DNA of 64,000 bases from Turbatrix aceti (Eukaryota > Nematoda > Chromadorea > Rhabditida > Panagrolaimidae). A program made the position numbers and the translations under genes. Below are positions 24,858-37,361 of this stretch, piece after piece; the stretch's first letter is position 1; each line of letters begins with the position of its first letter. The stretch spans positions 5,155,246 through 5,219,245 of the forward strand of contig OZ017770.1 in NCBI GenBank assembly GCA_963969345.1. Direction: 5' to 3'. A model generated the notes under the pieces. The model had not been told where the DNA came from and searched no databases. It worked only from the letters and a program-made list of their open reading frames with translations.

Positions 24858-26087
24858 TGCGGTTCGAATTCTAAAAATTCAAATCAACGTATTCCGCATA
24901 GTCAAAACAATCAATATACACGATATTTATTTTTCATGCGATTTTCGGATGCTCACATAACAAATAGTAAACAGTGAATACCACAAATCAAAAACACGAG
25001 TTCTGTAAAAAACAGTAGCTCTACAGACTTTTTTTGCGTCTGTCTCAGCACGAACATGATAATCAGATTAATAGGGGTTTAGATGTAAGCGAAGAATTAT
25101 CACAAAAAATCTTTAATTGACATTTAAACAGCTGAAGTCAAGATACTGCAGTTAAAGCTGCCTTAAGTCTAAGTCAATTGGTACGGAAAATCGGGGGAAG
25201 ACTGAGTGGTTAACCAGTGTTCCGTCAGCGGACTCCTCAAAGAATTGCAACGAACATTGTACTCTCGATCGCAGCTAGTCACTCCGGGCGCACGTTCATC
25301 TTCGATGCTTAAGCAAAGCAAGAAGCCCCCCTACTGCCTCTTGCTAACTTGTTGAACAGCACAGCGGTGTGACTAGCGAAAAGCTGGGACTAGCCATAAG
25401 TTTTTCAGGATATCACACCCAAAACATAGCTAGGGGCCATATGGTGGATTATTGGCAATGTTGGTGATACATGATGTGCATATTTTAAAACTCATTCAGA
25501 ACAAAAAATGATTGGATGCTGTGATAGCCACTGCCTCGAGTAAAAGCTAATATCAATTTTATTCCTACCGGTGGTTGACGCATGATTGTTTATCCACAGT
25601 GCTTACTAAATATATAAGAATGCAACTCGAGATTATATTGTAAAGTCAATCAATAGAAAAAATTCAAAAGCTGATCCCGGAGCTAAAGAATTTATGCTAG
25701 GCCGTCCGTTTTTAAAAATGAGCAAATGAACCTAGACGAGATATACTTCAAGTTTTTTTTTCGCTCGTCGACTTGTACAATGTTGAACTGCAGGTTACAG
25801 AATATTAACAAGAGAGCTCTGCAAGTGGTTTTGTCATGCTGCAACAATTTATTTAAAAAAGTACAGAAACGCAAGATTTTTAATGATCAGTGAGAAAAAA
25901 AGGAGGGAAAGTAGTGTGGAGCAAATTAAATAAAAGTTTTGAGCCTGGCAGAAAGTGATAGACTTGTCAACTATTGCTGGACGAGTTGCAAAGTAAGCTA
26001 TGGCCGATGGCGTTCGCAGTAACGTATCCAACAGCTGTGGTCTTATGACCCCGACTCTAGGTTGAATGACGACGCGTGTTTGTAATA
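24858..26087. other. Intergenic region with a candidate structured element
   Basis: About 1.2 kb between unc-82 and the channel gene's 3' end, without a supported protein gene. A nested inverted repeat at 25274-25377 is listed separately. Confidence 0.5.
25274..25377. other. Nested inverted repeat, possible structured RNA
   Basis: GCTAGTCAC at 25274-25282 is the exact reverse complement of GTGACTAGC at 25369-25377. Inside it, AGCAAGA at 25317-25323 pairs exactly with TCTTGCT at 25339-25345 around a 15-base C-rich loop. The segment is more GC-rich than its surroundings. It does not match a tRNA or spliceosomal RNA that I recognise, and could be a non-coding RNA or a chance or mobile-element inverted repeat. 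Confidence 0.35.
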
Positions 26088-28275
26088 TCACAACAAATAA
26101 TAACTCCAATAAAAAAAGTTGAACAACGCAAATGCCTAAATTTAGTGTATTTTAACCTGATTGAACCGAACTTGTCAAGTAATTTACCATTGGAAAAGCG
26201 ATGCTGGCCACTCTATCAATTTTTGCTCCTAACTCTGACGTACGTTTTGTTTTGCGAAATGAATCAGGGGGTGGAGGTGGCGGCGGTGGTAGAGATATTG
26301 ACGAGGGCATGCAGTGTGAATCATTCGATAGCGGCGGATCATCGCTTACTACTTGGATGGCTGCTGGCTCGGTAGTTAAGAGTCGACGACACAGCGACCG
26401 AGTCTTATTGTCAGCAAAGACTGCGCCTCTAAACTTTATGATATCATGTGGTGTGGAAAAAAAACGGTACAAATCACCTTCTTAGATCGCTAAAATTTTG
26501 AGTGTCTGTCTCTAGCGTGGGAACGCTGGCGCGTATTAGCATGTTTCCTATAGATGACATTCTCATCGATGTACGCGCTTGCTGGTCTTCCAACTTGTCG
26601 TTGTACGCAACAATGGCCAATTCTATCAGTGAGCAAAAAATAAATCTGTAATTTGCGTTACGTTTTTTTAAACTTTCGTAATAAATCGATGCTTACGCCA
26701 CGCAGGAAAACATCCATATGTCTACGGCTTTGACGACGCTGGTCTGAAAAACATATTGAGAAAATTTTATGTGTACGCATAAAAATTACTCTCGGAAGCG
26801 ATCGAACAATATTTCCGTATTGAAATGTAAGTGCCTATAAAAATTTAATTTTTAATAGATAATGAAACTGATCAAACCATCAAGGCTGAAACTGAGAGGG
26901 TGATTCTTGCTGGCAAAGCACGTGTATCCATCCAAAAGGCTACCCAGGACAGAACGATCAGTGTATATGTGGGTAAATAAATCTGAATTTTTTTTTGGAA
27001 ACGTCATTTTATATTTTTTAACTTAAAGCTCACTTGTAAGACGTAAAACCCGTAAAGTCGTTCGAAGTGAATGAAAACAGATAACCGGTGCCAAATCCCT
27101 GCAGTGTATACCTAAAATTTAAGGTGTATAACTTTTTTAAAATTAAAATTTATCCCTACTTCCGTTTGTTTGCCATAGGTAATGTTTATCATTTTAAAAT
27201 CAGGTAAGTTGAAATCATCCTTCACCGCAGTGACCGGCGACCACTCTAACCAATGCAGTTTTACCTCTGCGGCATTGTAAGAGTAACTTTCAAAAACCAA
27301 ATTACACTTGATAGAATCCAAGGGAAATCGTTTCAAATTCAACTCGCATGGTGCTTCTGATCGAATACGATAGTTTAACCAGGTTGTTCCGTTTGGAAAA
27401 ATCTGCAAAAATATTCAAGTTGCAAATTTTTATTTTTTATGTTATTGTGCCAAAAAATTACCATAAGCAAGATGTTGGGTTTGGGCGAGTCGTGGACCTT
27501 TGTAGCTTTCGAGTTCACAACACAGACATTGGGAGACCTTAAATTGAATCAAACAGGCGTTAAAATTGAAAAAAAATGATAAATTACCAGAGCTTAGGCT
27601 CCATGTCGTGATCGAGAGAAAGATTCTTCCGACACGGATCCATGTGGCTAAACTGCAACCGCGTATCCTGCCAAATAGCACTGATCCAAAAATCAATAAC
27701 AAATGTTCCTGTGATTACGGATATGTCTGATATGTCCTGTATCGTTATTTCAACAATCACGTCAACCGGCGACGGTTCAGGAAGTGCGTTTCTTAAAAAA
27801 AACAACTTGTTATGTACAAAGTTTTTCAGAAATGGTATTTAAATCTTAAATGCTGTGCGATGCCGACTAAAAATGGACATTTGAAAACTTTGTTTTCACA
27901 AGCCAAAGTGTACCCAGACAAAGGGGACGGCAACCAAAGAGTCAGGAAATCACGCAGAGCAAATTTTGGCCAAGAAAACACTCACCGAGAATAATTCTGC
28001 ATGAGAATATGAGCCAAATCCGGTGCCTTTTCACCGGTGTTGTTTTCGCAGAAAGTTGTTGAGTAAAAATCTTCAGGCATAGTTGTTGCCGGAAATTGCG
28101 TGATGGATTTGGTTTCATTGCTGACCATGGTAAGCAGCATCTCGAGCAGCACAGACTACAAAGAGAATTTTTGTTGATTGACGGGATAAAAACAATGAAT
28201 TTTTTACCTGAACGGAATTAATCATGATGGTGATATTGGACTCAGCGACATGTATGACTGCATGGAATAAAAAGT
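26088..28275 (-). CDS. Cys-loop ligand-gated anion channel, LGC-46/ACC-like (5' end uncertain)
   Basis: Pentameric receptor subunit, probably opened by a small transmitter such as acetylcholine. The ligand-binding domain includes [57 protein letters not shown] and the Cys-loop ([20 protein letters not shown]). M1 is [18 protein letters not shown]2 contains [21 protein letters not shown], whose Pro-Ala-Arg is the anion-selectivity signature. M3 is [21 protein letters not shown] loop of about 110 residues with eight consecutive prolines precedes M4. M4 is split by an intron (26136-26187), and the final 48-base exon (26088-26135) encodes [15 protein letters not shown] and stop. A GTGATT donor at 26477 removes an in-frame stop. 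The first exon seen begins after an acceptor at about 28275 and lacks a signal peptide, so an upstream exon is missing. Confidence 0.85.
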
Positions 28276-31067
28276 TAGAAAAAAACAAGAAAAAAGGGGC
28301 CACCAACAACAATCATGTTAAATTTCACAGCTGCACTTGCCGTAGAGGCGATGCGATGTCCTACTTTTGGCGTGTTTCGGCAAAAAGTAAGCGGAAGCAG
28401 GCGAAGGATGGTCACGACAGAGCCATTCAATTGATGTTTGCTGTGATTCACTGCCGAATAATAACAAGACGTCAGTGATATATAAGTAGTTTGTCGGCAG
28501 GGGTCGTACGTTGCCTTTATTGATGGCTGCATTCGTACTAAATTCAATTATACACCTATGCAGTTTACAGCGAACAAATACATGCAAACTTTTAAATTTA
28601 AAAATTTGTTTATACCATTATAAAAACATGCATTTATTTTTCTGATTGTTTTTTCCCATCCAAAACACAATAGTTAATTATTGCTCAATTTGCATAAAAA
28701 ATGTTTTTGAACATTAAAAAATGCACGTTTTCGCTTTCAGAGACAATATGGCTTTAGAAAAAAAATACATTTTGAAACTGTAAAATATTTTGTTACAGCA
28801 GACATTATAACCCGGAAAATTATTTTCACTAGTGTCCCAAAGGACAAATTCTTTGTCTTCCATTGTGTGAAACGTCGGCCATCGTCTTCCGCAACATTGT
28901 CGGGTGCAGTAGGATTATAAAACACAGCAGAAAACATTTTGATATGATCAGCTTTGAGACTGATAGTTTGTAACATCAGTGATCGAAGTACGATGTAGCA
29001 GAGAGTGATTCAATGAAAATGTACGCATCACGCTAACTACAAATTTAGGATATGAGTAATTGCAGAGAGGCTTTTACAATTCCGCATTCTGTGATGCGTT
29101 AAAAAATGCTGGATAACTGGTGTTTTTTTGCATTCCTTGTTTTATTTTATTTTATTTTCATTTTGTTTTTGTTAAATTTTTTTGGAAGAAAACCTTTTTT
29201 TTCGAAAATGTGTTTTTGTAACCATCTGGACAAAAAATAGCAAGAATTTGTTTTTAAATTTTCTAATTTAACTTGCAGTTAAAATTTAAAAAAAATATTA
29301 AACTTATTTAAAAATGCCTAAAACATTTAAAAAACGTGTTAGACTTATTTTTTCTAATTCGTAAACAATTTCTAGAAAATTCGATGCGCTACGTTTTTTT
29401 TTAACGGGAACAATCGTAATTCTCGTAGACGGGGGCAGTATGAGGAAGAGTGAAATCATTGAGAGCCATATTGAATAATGAACTATTTTCCCATGTAACT
29501 GTGCTGTCAGGAAGCAAGAAATGATATTTATTCATTGAATTGATCAATAAATTTTGCTTAGTGATGTTCTTCAAGTGTCAGGGGATTTTTTGATTTCACA
29601 AGTGGCAATTTATCTGAACAGTAACATCAATCATCAAAAGTGCCAAAAATGTGTTTACGTAAGTTTTTAGTCAATGTTTTGGAAAAACTTGGGTATTTTC
29701 TCAAAACAGCCATGTATAAACTTTATTTAAGTTAATGTTTCTCTAATTAAAGCGACGATAAAATGCGAAGCTAAGTTGACATTCCAAGTAGCTGTCTATG
29801 GCTTCAATTCCCTTCTTTGCACACATATCTTTGTTTTCTCCCGCTTTATTGATTGCATCAAGTATTCTCAAAATATGAAAAGGGCTAATTTAAGAAATTA
29901 AAACACGAAGTATGGCACCCTCTTTGTGCACCCCTAAAAAAGTACCATTTTTCACGCTCATAAAAAGCAGCTTCGGTTGTTCGACTTTTTGTTATTTTTT
30001 GGGGGTTATATTTAAAACCGGATCGTTATAAATTTGGTTATGAGACGCTGAATTTAATTTCTACATTCGACAAAATGTCGGCACGGCAATCGGAAGTCAA
30101 TAATAAAATTGGCATAGAAGGCAATAATGGCCAAGTCCCGTACCAAAATAAATAAAATTTGAGAATTTGAAATTTAGATATGGGGGTGCTATTGCAGTTT
30201 TTACTGTCTGCGAATTTACACCAGTATGACACAAGTTTGTTGTTCTGGCCACCCGTCTTGTATCCAGCCTTCCAGAATAAAATGCAATTTGTCCACCACA
30301 AAACATGCTTTCCCCCAAAAAATTTAAAAATAACAGCATTGTTTTCACGCTTTCTTGTTTATTCATATGCCAGATTATGCCCAGTTGATAGCAACGCTTT
30401 ATTTTTTTAACTAATTTTTTTAGCGCTCTTTGAGAGTCTTTATTTACAGCCTTTTTTGTGCTTTGTTGACTTTCACTAATAAAAGAAAGTAGACAAACTC
30501 ATGCACACAGAGCGTGGCAGATAAAGACAATGGGGACTCGTGCCCACTGAGATACCTTTAGCCAGCGGCGTAGTACTTTAATCTTGCTAAGATGGCTTTG
30601 GCATTATAAAAAGTCATTGACCAAGGGGACCTCAATTTTGCGTTCGTGTTGACTTACCTCGCTGACGCTTTGTTTGTACAATCGTGACTGACACTTGCCA
30701 TTTTAAGAAATTTTCAAATAACCTACTTCTTTCTAGCGAAATTTAATGAATTTTAGTCAAACATGTAGCCGGAATAAAAAGTTTTGTATCCTTATATCCT
30801 TGTTTCTGACTCATGTTTGACCACTACTTTAGCTCCTGCAAAAAAAAGCAGTGCCGTCTTGAAGATCTGAGTACACGATTTATTACGCATGCCTGTGACA
30901 GCTTTGACACTAATTTAATTGTTAATTTTCAATTATTTCCAGAATAATCCATTAGTCGAGGCAACTTTTTTAGCCTGTCGTTAAACCCTTCCTCTGTCCT
31001 TTTAATGCCGGGTTTCACCACTTTTTATCAGTTTGAATCAACTTTTCATAATACCATGTTTTCAGGA
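28276..31067. other. Long AT-rich intergenic region
   Basis: About 2.8 kb, very rich in T and A runs (notably 29100-29400 and 29860-30060). The unidentified 5' exon of the channel gene probably lies in the first few hundred bases. I see no other supported gene, RNA or repeat. Confidence 0.45.
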
Positions 31068-31957
31068 ATGTTCAACGTTTTATTTTCTCTTGCAGAAAAC
31101 CATGCCAATAACACTCCAGTGGTATCTTCCGAAAGTATGTTTATTTCATCAAAATACAACAAAACAAATTTTATTTTTAAGGTTCGAGCAGAGATGATTT
31201 AATTACGACTGTGTATAAACAACATAAGACTCGTCTTAAAATTTTGGAGCCGTATAGAAGACTCAAAAATGCCCTTAAAAACATGCAGGAAGAATACCTT
31301 CAATCTAAAGACCACAACCTTTTTATGAGGTATGGTCGAATGCAACGGATGATTCAGGGCGTAAGCGTCTTATGCGTAAAGCTGTCTCGTTAACATCTTA
31401 TTGCAGGTAATCCTCCTCGAAAAACAATACTGGCAACTTGTCGATTTGCCAATGCAAGAATTGACAGAATCCACTAACGCTTATGTTCTTAAGTAAGTGT
31501 TTACGGTGCTTTTTGGCTCGCTAAGAGCAAGGATTGCTTTTAGCATCATCAAACAGCTGGATGAGCGAAGTGGCCGGCCTATGCCAAAAGTAGGAGGCAT
31601 AGCATCCCTCCTGGGTGCTACAATCAGCGCAGCTGATAAAACTACAGACCAAACAATAATGGCTAGAGTCAAAGGTTAATTGTCCTTTAAAAAAATTTAT
31701 GCAAGAAAGTCTAATTTTTGTTTTTAGCCAAATCGACCGATGAACTTCGCCGGGACTGTGACCGACTCTACGTTGAGCTGTACAAATTAATCAAAAAGTA
31801 CAACGGACTTCGTCAAGTAGTGCAGGACCTCACAAAATCCTATCAGGCGTCTCGATTTTATCCCATTGTGCCGCGTTATGCTTTATTGAAAACAATGATC
31901 AAGCGTGTTTTACGGGCTCCTGAATTTTCTGAAATTTGTCACGAAGCTGCGGAATAA
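31068..31957 (+). CDS. Unrecognised helical protein
   Basis: No family recognised. The start at 31068 (MFNVLFSL) is chosen because a TTTTCAG acceptor ends 2 bases before it, as in spliced-leader addition; the exact start is uncertain. Exons continue through 31181 (VYKQHKTRLKILEPYRRLKN), 31408 (VILLEKQYWQLVDL), 31544 (IIKQLDERSGRPMPKVGGIA) and 31729 (KSTDELRRDCDRLYVELYKL), all joined in frame by introns of 44-80 bases, to a stop at 31957 (about 230 residues). It is predicted to be mostly amphipathic helix, with two basic coiled-coil-like segments flanking a small-residue motif (VGGIASLLGATISAADKTT) that could be a re-entrant or membrane-touching stretch. The next gene starts 158 bases downstream on the same strand, a spacing compatible with a nematode operon. 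Confidence 0.7.
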
Positions 31958-32115
31958 AGTGTGTTGCGCTTTGGTTTTTACATACAACAGACGGATCAAC
32001 CAGTAACTTGTTTGCCCCACAATAGGCAACGTGTACAAAGCTCTGTCATTAACGGGATTCTCGCATGTCCGTATAAAATCGAATAACAGACACCCGACAC
32101 GGTTGCTGCCAAATC

Positions 32116-32583
32116 ATGGTAAGTGCACTGCACATCGCGTTGACATGTTTGACTGCGGTTTTGGTTGTCACTCAAGTAGATGCCAAGTTTGGCAAAAGAA
32201 AACTGCGTACTGAGAAAGAAAGAGTCGAGGTAACCCATTAAATACCAAAAATTAATAGCCTCCAAACTTTCAGGAAATGCTATGGAAATCATTCCTAGAT
32301 AAACGGTTCTACCCTGTTGGCCTGTCCAAGAAAGAAAAAAACGAAGTAAATATCTAATTATTAATCAAGTATGCATGTAGAGCTCTTTCAGATTTACGAC
32401 ATCATCACCGAAGTTGGACTCAGAAACATTCCGGAAATCGAGAAACGATTACTTCGCTACGCAAAAGATAAATTAGACGTCGAAAAGCGCAGAGGCTTTA
32501 GAGAAGTGCTGAAAGCGTTGAAACGCGATGTCCTCGAGCGAGAAGGCACTTCGGCCGGAAAAGATAAAAAGGACGAATTGTGA
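32116..32583 (+). CDS. Small ER-lumen protein with KDEL retention signal
   Basis: Three exons (32116-32233, about 32275-32335, about 32387-32583) join in frame to about 123 residues. MVSALHIALTCLTAVLVVTQ is a clear signal peptide. The mature part is strongly charged and helical (KFGKRKLRTEKERVEEMLW, RYAKDKLDVEKRRGF, VLKALKRDVLERE) and the chain ends in KKDEL before the stop. Signal peptide plus C-terminal KDEL is the standard code for an ER-resident soluble protein. No enzymatic motif or cysteine is visible, so a chaperone-adaptor or scaffold role is more likely than an oxidoreductase. The family is not recognised. The ATG lies 158 bases after the upstream gene's stop, consistent with a downstream operon position. 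Confidence 0.8.
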
Positions 32584-32667
32584 ACAACATCTTTATTGTA
32601 CTTTGTTATAAACTCTTATGTTACTACCAAAAAACAGTTAATAGACGGCCAAGACGTTGAAATGAAG

Positions 32668-34140
32668 TTAAGCTGCTTGCTGCTTGATGGCGAGGTTGGC
32701 AGCTATGCTATCGAGGAATTCAAAAGTGTTCAGGTAGTCGGCACGTGTGACCTGCGCGACTCCTTTGATGCAAATGGCGAGATCTTTCGTCATCTTGCCG
32801 CTCTCGATCGTTTCGATGCACACGGCCTCCAGGTTGCTGGCGAACGTGGCGAGCGCAGCGTTGTTGTCAAGTTTTGCACGGTGGGCCAATCCTCGTGTCC
32901 ACGCGAAGATTGAAGCTGTAAATCGATGCAATTATAGAACCGTACACTTGTTAACCGGTTTTTGGAACAACAACGTGCAAATAAATATTGGACCAAAAAT
33001 CAAACTGTTCCTGCGCAACGTGAGGGGTAAAATGACAAACAAAATACTTACCGATGGGGTTCGTAGAAGTTTCCTGTCCCTTCTGATGCTGGCGGTAGTG
33101 GCGGGTGACGGTGCCGTGGGCAGCCTCGGCCTCGACAGTCTTGCCATCGGGGCAGATGAGGACCGAAGTCATGAGACCAAGCGAGCCGTAGCCCTGGGCA
33201 ACGCTGTCCGATTGGACATCGCCGTCGTAGTTCTTGCAGGCCCAGACAAAGCCACCTTCGGATTTCATGGCCTGCGCAACCATGTCGTCGATGAGACGGT
33301 GTTCGTACCAGATGCCAGCAGCTTCGTACTGAGCCTTGTATTCCTTTTCGTAGATTTCTTGGAAGATATCCTTGAATCGGCCATCGTAACGCTTGAGAAT
33401 CGTGTTCTTGGTGCTGAACAAGATATAAATATTAATTAACAATCAAAAACAAAAATAAACAAACCTCAGGTAAAGAGGATACTTGCGCTGAAGCGCGTAC
33501 TGGAAGCTGGAATGCGCAAAGTGAATGATGCTCTCTTCAGTGTTGTACATGCCAATGGCAACTCCGGCACCTTCGAAGTGGAAGACCTCGGCCTTGATAG
33601 GGGCGATGCGGAGCCTGTCGGGGGTCCAGACAAGTTCCAGCTTGCCAGCGCCGGGAACGACAAAGTCCGTCGCCTTGTACTGATCGGCGTGCGCGTGACG
33701 GCCGATGATGATAGGCTTGGTCCACGTGTTGACCAGACGAGGAACATTCTTTACGATAATAGGCTCTCGGAAAACAGTACCGCCAAGGATGTTACGGATG
33801 GTGCCGTTGGGCGACTTCCACATTTGCTTCAGCTTGAATTCCTCGACACGGGCCTCATCGGGGGTGATGGTGGCGCACTTGATGGCAACGTTGTACTTCT
33901 TGGTGGCTTCCGCGGCGTCAATGGTAACTGAAATGGAAGTAAAGTAAGCAATCTGAAAACACTTCCAGGATTCTTACCCTGATCGCTAGTCGCATCTCGG
34001 TTTTCAATACCCAAGTCGTAGTAGTGAACGTTGAGGTCCACGTAGGGCAGGATGAGCTTCTCCTTGATGAGGTCCCAGATGATGCGGGTCATTTCATCGC
34101 CCTGCATCTCGACGACATCGCCTCCTTGAATCTTCGGCAT
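32668..34140 (-). CDS. idh-1: NADP-dependent isocitrate dehydrogenase, cytosolic type
   Basis: Oxidatively decarboxylates isocitrate to 2-oxoglutarate, making NADPH. Four exons (33978-34140, 33465-33927, 33052-33413, 32668-32915) give 411 residues, the usual length of IDH1. The N-terminus [19 protein letters not shown] lacks a mitochondrial presequence, supporting a cytosolic enzyme. Recognisable family segments include [32 protein letters not shown] (with the substrate-binding Arg equivalent to human R132), [35 protein letters not shown] (catalytic Asp region), [19 protein letters not shown] and [13 protein letters not shown] (NADP-binding His/Thr region). All introns are 50-140 bases with normal borders. 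There is nothing unusual in the active-site segments. Confidence 0.97.
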
Positions 34141-34873
34141 CTTGCACAGCAGAGATTTAAGCGTTCACTTGATCTAAATCAATACGTTCAATAATTAACG
34201 GTCCACGCGCAAAAAAAATCGAGCGACAAAATACTATGCAGACGCAACAAGCGTGCGTATAAAAGGCCAATTATTTGAGCGGCGATGCAGGGGGGAGAAC
34301 TAAAAGGAAGACCCTTCTATTTTGTGCTTAAATTGAATTGTGCGTCGTGCAAGTGATACGTAGAATCAAAGTACAGTCCGAGTGACTCGACATGTCATCC
34401 ACCTTGTTTCATACAGACAGACAGATCGACATCGACCAAGCAAAAGATTACGCTGTCCGAATACGACCTTGGTGTACAAAAAAGGTCACGCCACTATATG
34501 GCGGCTCCCCGAGAGGCTGGCAAAGATAAAACGCGCTGAACTGTCATCTCTACATCGTCTCCAGCTAATACTGAAGCGATAACGTCGCAACACGGTTGTA
34601 GTGCGTGCAACCGTTGCATTGATAGCATCGTCAGATTAGTTTCCGCCGGTGCAATATATTGATATAGTGTTTAAAAAGAAAAAAAAGAATTCAGGCTGGC
34701 GTTCGTTCATGATCCTTCATGATCGCTAATAATTATGCACAAAACGAGCATCAGAACACAGGTAGAACATTTTGCCAAAAAAAAAACAACACAAAAAATG
34801 TGCACTTGGGGTTAAACGTGCACTGATCATCTAATGAATGATTGCGACTTGTAGACCACACTGACAGCACACG
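34141..34873. other. Divergent promoter region of idh-1 and mecr-1
   Basis: About 0.7 kb between two divergently transcribed metabolic genes. No gene is supported. It presumably contains both promoters, but I could not recognise specific sites. Confidence 0.5.
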
Positions 34874-36318
34874 ATGTTTTCTCTTTGCTCAAAATTGGTT
34901 GCATCCACCACGCATAGTTTGGCTCGTCCGATTCTAGCGATACGAATGGCTTCAATTTCCAGCCGGGCCGTCTTCATTCGCGAACTGGGTGATCCCAAAA
35001 GAGTAGGTGATCTGTTGTCAGGGTTGCAGCATAGTATACGAGCATACATATTTTCCTTTCAGTCGCTGGAGCTGCGTCGCCTTGACGTGTCTACCAATCT
35101 TCAGCCTGAGGAAGTGCTGGTCAAATGGCTTGCTTCGCCTATCAATCCCCTGGACATCAATCGAGTCGAAGGAACTTATCCAGATTCGTATGCGGGTCAT
35201 CCTGCGGGGTCGGAGGGCGTCGGGGTGATTGAAAAAGTAGGCACAACAAAGTTCCGCTCAACAAAGTAGTTTTACACGTTATTCTTTCAGGCCGGTTCGG
35301 GATCAAAGCTGAAGCCTGGAAACTGGGTAGTTCCGTTTGTCAATTCCGATGGCATCTGGACGGAATACTCTGTCGTGGACTCAGAATGCCTCATTCCCAT
35401 CAGCTCAAAAATCGATTTGGTAAGTGTTCTGCTTTCTAACACATCTGCAGCATTCATTTGATTTTGCAGCGAACCGCCGCAACATTTATGATCAACCCCC
35501 CGACCGCGTACGTCATGCTGAAGGAATACGTTGAGCTTGAGCCTGGGGACTGGATTATTCAGAACTCAGCTAACTCGGGAGTCGGTCAAGCTGTCATCCA
35601 AATTGCAAAAGGTGGGTGCGTTTGAACGTACTCATAGCGGACAATTTGTTTGTTTAGCTTTTGGTTACAAAACGATCAATCTCGTGCGTGATAGACCAAA
35701 CATCGCTGATCTGAAGCAGTTTTTGACTTCTCTGGGAGCGGACATCGTGTTGACTGAGGACGAGTTCAAAGCAGAGGGACGGAAGTTGGCCAAAACGCAT
35801 GCCATAAAACTCGCGCTCAACGGCGTTGGAGGACGAAGCGCACTCATGATCTCATCTGCTCTGACTTACGGCGGAACAATTGTAACTTACGGTAATTTAA
35901 AAAATTGCAAATGCATCGACAGTTAATTACACTCGCAACATTTTAAGGAGGAATGAGCAAAAAACCTCACGAAATTTCGACCAGCGCATTCGTCTTCAAC
36001 AACGTACGTGCTTTTGGTACGGCCGTTGGGAGGTGGATGATTCAGCCTGAAAATCGATCCAAGGTTGATCACATGTTTGCTGAGTTAGAGGTCAGTTTGA
36101 GCAATTATAGTTGACATTGAACTCTATGAATGTGTGACATTTTTCTTCGTTTTTTTTTTCAGCAGTTTGTTCTTGCCGGCAAATTCCAGCCTCCCCCAAT
36201 GAAAGTACATGATGTGGCGGATTTTGCGACCGCCATTGAAGAGCACTTGAACGGTAAATCGGGAAAACAGCTGTTGCTTATCCATCCTGACTCGCATAAA
36301 TTGGTCAACAAGTTATAA
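34874..36318 (+). CDS. mecr-1: Mitochondrial trans-2-enoyl-CoA/ACP reductase (MECR)
   Basis: NADPH-dependent reductase of the last step of mitochondrial fatty acid synthesis (type II), which supplies lipoate precursors. Seven exons (34874-35002, 35063-35236, 35291-35419, 35470-35611, 35658-35891, 35948-36090, 36163-36318) give 368 residues. The first 27 residues ([19 protein letters not shown]) are Arg/Ser/Lys-rich and lack acids, as in a mitochondrial targeting peptide. The medium-chain reductase fold is shown by [16 protein letters not shown] (catalytic Tyr), [46 protein letters not shown] (nucleotide-binding Gly motif) and [18 protein letters not shown]. It lacks the zinc ligands of alcohol dehydrogenases, as the family does. 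Confidence 0.95.
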
Positions 36319-37361
36319 AAAGACCAGTAGAATGCCGTGACAGATTGCAACGTATAAAATCACATCATTCATCGGATGTTGGTTGGAAGAGGCTAGTCGG
36401 TCCTCGCTGGCGTTGCTCTATAGATTGTCTGTCGATGTGAATGAACTGAGGAATAAAGTATTGTAATTGTAATGCAGCCAGTTGTCTGTCGATCGAATTC
36501 GAATGGAATCGCTTGCTTTTTCATAGACTATATTTTTTTGCGTACTATGTATGTATGCGCACTTGTTTATCTCTTCTGCAAAGCGTTTGGTTGCATGAGA
36601 CGAATGAATGTTAGCTAACAATGCGCGTCGGGTGGTACACCAAAATTATGACCAAACCAAGCAGCAACTCTTCATTCCTCAACTCAATAATTGATTGTGT
36701 TTCATCGTTTTATGAATGTCTTTCGTACGGTTGTTCTCTGTTTTATTGCATGAATGCAAGTTTGACTTGGCGTGAAGAATGCATACCCCTCCCGCAAGCC
36801 ATCGCCACCCTCAATTTACTAACAACTATCCGGTCGCTTGGGCTTGCAGCCGTCTCACGCGAATTTAAAATTACAAGTCTTTTTTTTGCTCCAGGTTTGT
36901 ACAAAAATTTAATATTCAGTACATTTTTGATGTTTCTCGATTCTTATCAAAGTGTAAACAATGTTGTGCGCTTATTCTATTTTTCTTTCGTTTCTGTTGT
37001 TGGCTGCGTGTTAATTCCAGTGTGGACTCATTATATCTATAGAATCTGTGTCATGGACCATCCGCGCACTGCAATCAAGGTGATTCTCGCACAAGTACTA
37101 TACATTTTTTTATCCGTGTACTACCTCAAAAACACGTTTCGTGTTCTCCCCTATGACAAGAGCAACATTTTTCGACGCCATACGAACGTATTACGCGTTT
37201 GTATGGTTATTACGCCTTTTTCCGATGCGCGCGATAAAATCGTCGACTCATTTTTACTCATTGTGTTTATCTCCATTTTAGAGATCCATCACTGCGTGAT
37301 ATTGAATCGCATTATCTGGTACGTGGTAGTCAGCATTATAACTCACATACACACTTCATTC
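36319..37361. other. Region upstream of the Wart-domain gene
   Basis: About 1 kb. An open frame from 36621 runs into the Wart gene in phase and is hydrophobic, but it is not needed: a perfect signal peptide begins at 37362. The upstream frame resembles translated AT-rich DNA more than a real membrane protein, so I treat it as non-coding. Confidence 0.5.

Noticed and set aside
32596..33931. Plus-strand frames across 32.6-33.9 kb
   Set aside because: Antisense shadows of the isocitrate dehydrogenase exons.
36621..37361. Long hydrophobic open frame in phase with the Wart-domain gene
   Set aside because: A perfect signal peptide starts at 37362, and the upstream translation looks like AT-rich non-coding DNA (Phe/Ile/Tyr-rich with no family).
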